Positions 61,366 through 64,000 of a stretch of DNA of 64,000 nt are shown here, in pieces (position 1 is the first letter of the stretch; each line of letters opens with the position of its first letter). The translations under genes and the position numbers were made by a program. Origin of the DNA: Stratiolaelaps scimitus. Taxonomy: Eukaryota > Arthropoda > Arachnida > Mesostigmata > Laelapidae. The notes under the pieces are model-generated. The model did not search any database. It had not been told where the DNA came from and worked only from the letters and a program-made list of their open reading frames with translations. The DNA lies in contig JABWDB010000004.1 in the NCBI GenBank assembly GCA_019614645.1, positions 6,696,001 through 6,760,000 of the forward strand. The letters run 5' to 3'.

Positions 61366-62754
61366 ATGGACAACTCTAATGCAAAGGTCATCGCTCGACC
61401 TCAGGTGTGGCTTGACGAGCCTGTGATCCATGAGGCTGAATCGCGGCCCATAGCGGAGCTGTTACCGCGTGAACCGGCAGAGAAACTGACACTGAAAGAT
61501 GACATATCTCTAAATCAGGTGGTAAACAATGTCAGCAAGGTGCGTTTGTACGGCAGACACCGCAAGGATATAGCTAGCGCCGTGCCACAATTAGTGGAAT
61601 ACCTTCACGTGGATCGACGTCCCGACCTTCAAAACGAAGCCACTCTACTCCTCGGTGATATCGCATCTGGCACCGACGATCAACTGAACGCTGTGGTAGA
61701 AGCCGGCACTTACCCTATCCTGATCAAGTTCCTCGAATCAGATCATAACGGCAAAGCGCATGCAGCCCTGAAGGTCCTAACCAATATCGCTGCCGGTGGA
61801 GTTCATCTCTGTAGCTTTCTTTTAGGAAATGGTCTCCTACCCGTGCTCGTCAGCCTCGTTAACCGCGATGTCTCCTCCCTATTCTTGGCGTCTTTGGCGC
61901 TGTGTTTAAGGCATCTGTTCAGTTATGAGTCTATGCCAGCCGAACAGCCAGACTCGTATTTACCAGCGGTCAATCAGCTCCTAATACAGAAGTCTAACTC
62001 TATTTCTTCGGACGCCTGTTGGTTGCTAGCGAACGTTGCCGTGAAAGGCAGTTGTTTATGCATCCAGAAAATGGTGGGGATAGGAATACTGCACAATCTA
62101 TTAGAAATCATCAGGTGGTCGGACGCAAAAGAGACCCTCGTGCCCGCACTCACCGCTCTCGTCCGCATAAGCAGGCAGCAGGCGCAGGCCGTGGTCGAGC
62201 ACGGTGCTCTGCCTGCCCTTAAACGTCTGATATCGTTTGACAAAGTACAAGCTTACGTGGACGCTGTCATCTTGACGCTCAAGAACATTATAGAGTCGGG
62301 CAAAGGCCGAATTCAGGAGGTGATAAATGAAGGCTTATTGACATATCTTGTAAAAGTGCTCCAAAGTACGGATGCGACAATCAGGGAACTCGCATCATCA
62401 ACCGTTCGAAGTCTCACCTCCGGCTCGACCGGCGATCAGATCCAGTCGCTCGTTGAGGCGGGGTTGATTCCAGTTCTCGTCAACATCGTCATAAGTCACC
62501 CGAACAGTCTGCTTGTCCTGGATGCGATGATAGCATTGAACTGTATTGTAGACGCAGTGACGGGAGAAAGTGCAGTCAAGATGCTGGAGGAATCAGCCGA
62601 ACAATCTCACCTCTTGGATCACCTAGAGAAACTGAAGAACCACAATGAAAGCAACGTCGCGGTTGCGGCTGACATATTGCACAAGAATCTACAGAAGAGC
62701 GACGATAGATATATCAGAGTTCGATTAAACAGTGCAATGCAAGATACGGACTAG
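61366..62754 (+). CDS. Importin-alpha-like armadillo protein, intronless and divergent
   Basis: Importin alpha carries classical-NLS cargo into the nucleus with importin beta. This 462-aa product aligns through the armadillo repeats: DLQNEATLLLGDIASGT and LNAVVEAGTYPILIKFL (about 88-123), KVLTNIAAGG, SSDACWLLANVAVKG (214-228), VVEHGALPALKRLI, GRIQEVINEGLLTYLVKVL, GSTGDQIQSLVEAGLIPVLVNIV, and the last-repeat LEKLKNHNESNV. The NLS-binding Trp/Asn pairs of the family are mostly gone: Trp is replaced in repeats 2, 3, 4, 7 and 8. No basic importin-beta-binding domain is seen after ATG 61366. The frame stays open upstream to 61249 without an ATG (including RFVSFGKG and RFKRQN), so an upstream exon might add an IBB-like part. 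No intron within the body, suggesting a retrogene or fast-evolving paralog. AATAAA follows at 63085. Confidence 0.85.
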   Translation: MDNSNAKVIARPQVWLDEPVIHEAESRPIAELLPREPAEKLTLKDDISLNQVVNNVSKVRLYGRHRKDIASAVPQLVEYLHVDRRPDLQNEATLLLGDIASGTDDQLNAVVEAGTYPILIKFLESDHNGKAHAALKVLTNIAAGGVHLCSFLLGNGLLPVLVSLVNRDVSSLFLASLALCLRHLFSYESMPAEQPDSYLPAVNQLLIQKSNSISSDACWLLANVAVKGSCLCIQKMVGIGILHNLLEIIRWSDAKETLVPALTALVRISRQQAQAVVEHGALPALKRLISFDKVQAYVDAVILTLKNIIESGKGRIQEVINEGLLTYLVKVLQSTDATIRELASSTVRSLTSGSTGDQIQSLVEAGLIPVLVNIVISHPNSLLVLDAMIALNCIVDAVTGESAVKMLEESAEQSHLLDHLEKLKNHNESNVAVAADILHKNLQKSDDRYIRVRLNSAMQDTD

Positions 62755-63084
62755 AGAAGCACGGTCTCGAACTCTGCCAGACCTCGACGCTCGGTTGACC
62801 TAGTCGAAGTTCTGGAATCAGTTATCGTGACGAGCACATGAAGAGCAGCGAAACAAATCCAATATTTTCCTCACTCGCTATAGAATCCTACTTTACTGCC
62901 ACTTTTAGGTGATTAATTTTTGCTTTGTAAAAGTGACTCATTATCTCTATGACGGCAAGATTTATGGACGAGGAAGATCCGGGGAATATTTGACATATTA
63001 TCAAGAGTACGTATTCCAAGACTCACATGATACTTGAAGGCGAATTTCAAACCAAAAATGTTTTAACCACTGTACGTATATATT

Positions 63085-63090
63085 AATAAA
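63085..63090 (+). terminator. Polyadenylation signal of the importin-alpha-like gene
   Basis: AATAAA 331 bases after the stop, followed by ATTATACTAAG and later T-rich sequence containing TTGTGTTC. It is the first hexamer after the coding region. Confidence 0.55.
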
Positions 63091-63682
63091 TTATACTAAG
63101 TACCTGAGGCAATGTCGGACACTATTGTCTTGCCGTCATAGTTTCGCGGTCTATATTTCAATATTGTGTTCAAATCTCCTGTTGTGTCCAAATCGGCTGT
63201 TGGCAGCGGAAGACGCTTTTGCACTGGGTTCAAACTAATTCAAATGCAAGCGTCGAAGTAACCTATGCTAAATCTTTATTCGGTACTGTTTGAGAGCATG
63301 CAATTCGACTGTGGCAATAGGTAAATTAGGTAGCCCCTACGATCTGGAAGAACCCAGTGTCTTGCATAAAACGTCACTGAAGATTTCCATCTAGTACATG
63401 AAACGCTTCCACATTTCGGATCGCCTAATTTCACGTCATAATAGCGTAATCACGTAGAAGATAATTAAACATTAATCGCTAGGCAGCGCCGTAATGCTAA
63501 ATGTGCGAAATCTAGGGAAGAGGGAGATTCTGAGCGCAGAATGGCTTTTAGCAAGAAGAAGCGTTTCGTCATGCATGTCAATCTTGCACAGGATCGACCC
63601 ACGTTCTATGGGGATTAGAATGTGTCCGGTAGTGTCAATACGATTCAAGAAAACTTCCTATTCCACAAAAAAAACATAAATT

Positions 63683-63754
63683 GAGAGAGAGAGATTTCTC
63701 TCTCTCTCTTTTAAATTAGCTATTACAAATTAGAGAGAAATTTCTCTCTAATTT
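63683..63754. repeat. Two adjacent GA/TC palindromes
   Basis: First palindrome: (GA)6 TT (TC)6 at 63683-63708. Second: a perfect 28-base palindrome at 63727-63754 with half-site AAATTAGAGAGAAA. Both are centred on GAGA/TCTC sequence and are 18 bases apart. Confidence 0.9.
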
Positions 63755-64000
63755 CACATAAACGGAAGATCTGAAAAATAGCAAGCAAAAAAAGACTGAA
63801 AAAAATATCTTCTGGAGTGAACGAGATCATCGGCCTCCAAATCGATATCTATATCCAACAACAGAACAAAACATTTCATCGTCGGGCAGATGATATGGCT
63901 TGCTACGATAAGAAACTACGGCACACGGATGCATATATTGTCATACATATATTGTCATCTGGCTATTGTTGTCAGTTTCGAATAGCCGATAATTTGGTGG

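Larger units (their letters stand above)
62755..64000. other. 3' flank and right end of the window, no gene seen
   Basis: After the importin-alpha-like 3' UTR the sequence is AT-rich with two palindromes (63683-63754). No coding similarity recognised. Confidence 0.5.

Overview
The window is nuclear DNA of an animal, most likely an arthropod. The evidence is GT-AG introns, AATAAA polyadenylation signals, abundant (TA)n and trinucleotide microsatellites, tRNA-like SINE copies, and five complete genes plus one partial gene of metazoan families. Genes with few or no introns sit beside one gene with many introns and long gene-poor stretches. A chelicerate such as a mite or tick would fit, but that is a guess. 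Gene names were assigned by recognising protein families; no database search was run.

Layout. (1) 1-6119, minus strand: first coding exon of a UBE2R/CDC34-type ubiquitin-conjugating enzyme (5937-6119). The rest of the gene lies beyond the left edge. GC-rich sequence surrounds this 5' end (about 4.0-5.3 kb and 6.1-7.9 kb). (2) 7.9-12.3 kb: mostly non-coding, with a 62-bp TA array and two weak minus-strand coding candidates. (3) 12,326-14,000, minus strand: complete two-exon DPH6 (diphthine-ammonia ligase). It is head to head with (4) 15,765-18,009, plus strand: complete two-exon INTS10 (Integrator subunit 10). (5) 18.0-35.9 kb: gene-poor, with SINEs, a poly(A)-tailed retroposed insertion with target-site duplication at 27.6 kb, inverted repeats, and a GC-rich block ending in a strong splice donor at 22,874. 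(6) 35.9-37.1 kb: three small exons that can encode two different overlapping reading frames. (7) 43.8-55.7 kb, plus strand: NT5C2 (cytosolic purine 5'-nucleotidase II). It has nine core coding exons, candidate alternative first exons, one GC-AG intron, and a 3' UTR of about 2.4 kb ending at an AATAAA followed by a GT-rich tract. (8) 58,078-60,370, plus strand: secreted heme-peroxidase family protein with altered active-site residues. (9) 61,366-62,754, plus strand: intronless, strongly diverged importin-alpha-like armadillo protein. (10) The right end holds two adjacent palindromes.

The genes do not form a pathway: translation-factor modification (DPH6), snRNA and mRNA 3'-end processing (INTS10), purine nucleotide turnover (NT5C2), ubiquitin transfer (UBE2R), an extracellular peroxidase, and a nuclear-transport paralog. 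The observations most worth a second look are the importin-alpha-like protein that has lost nearly all NLS-binding tryptophans, the peroxidase lacking both heme-linking acids, the dual-frame three-exon locus at 35.9-37.1 kb, the multiple phase-0 5' exons of NT5C2, and the retroposed hairpin RNA at 27.6 kb. I found no CRISPR, prokaryotic, plasmid or autonomous transposon genes.
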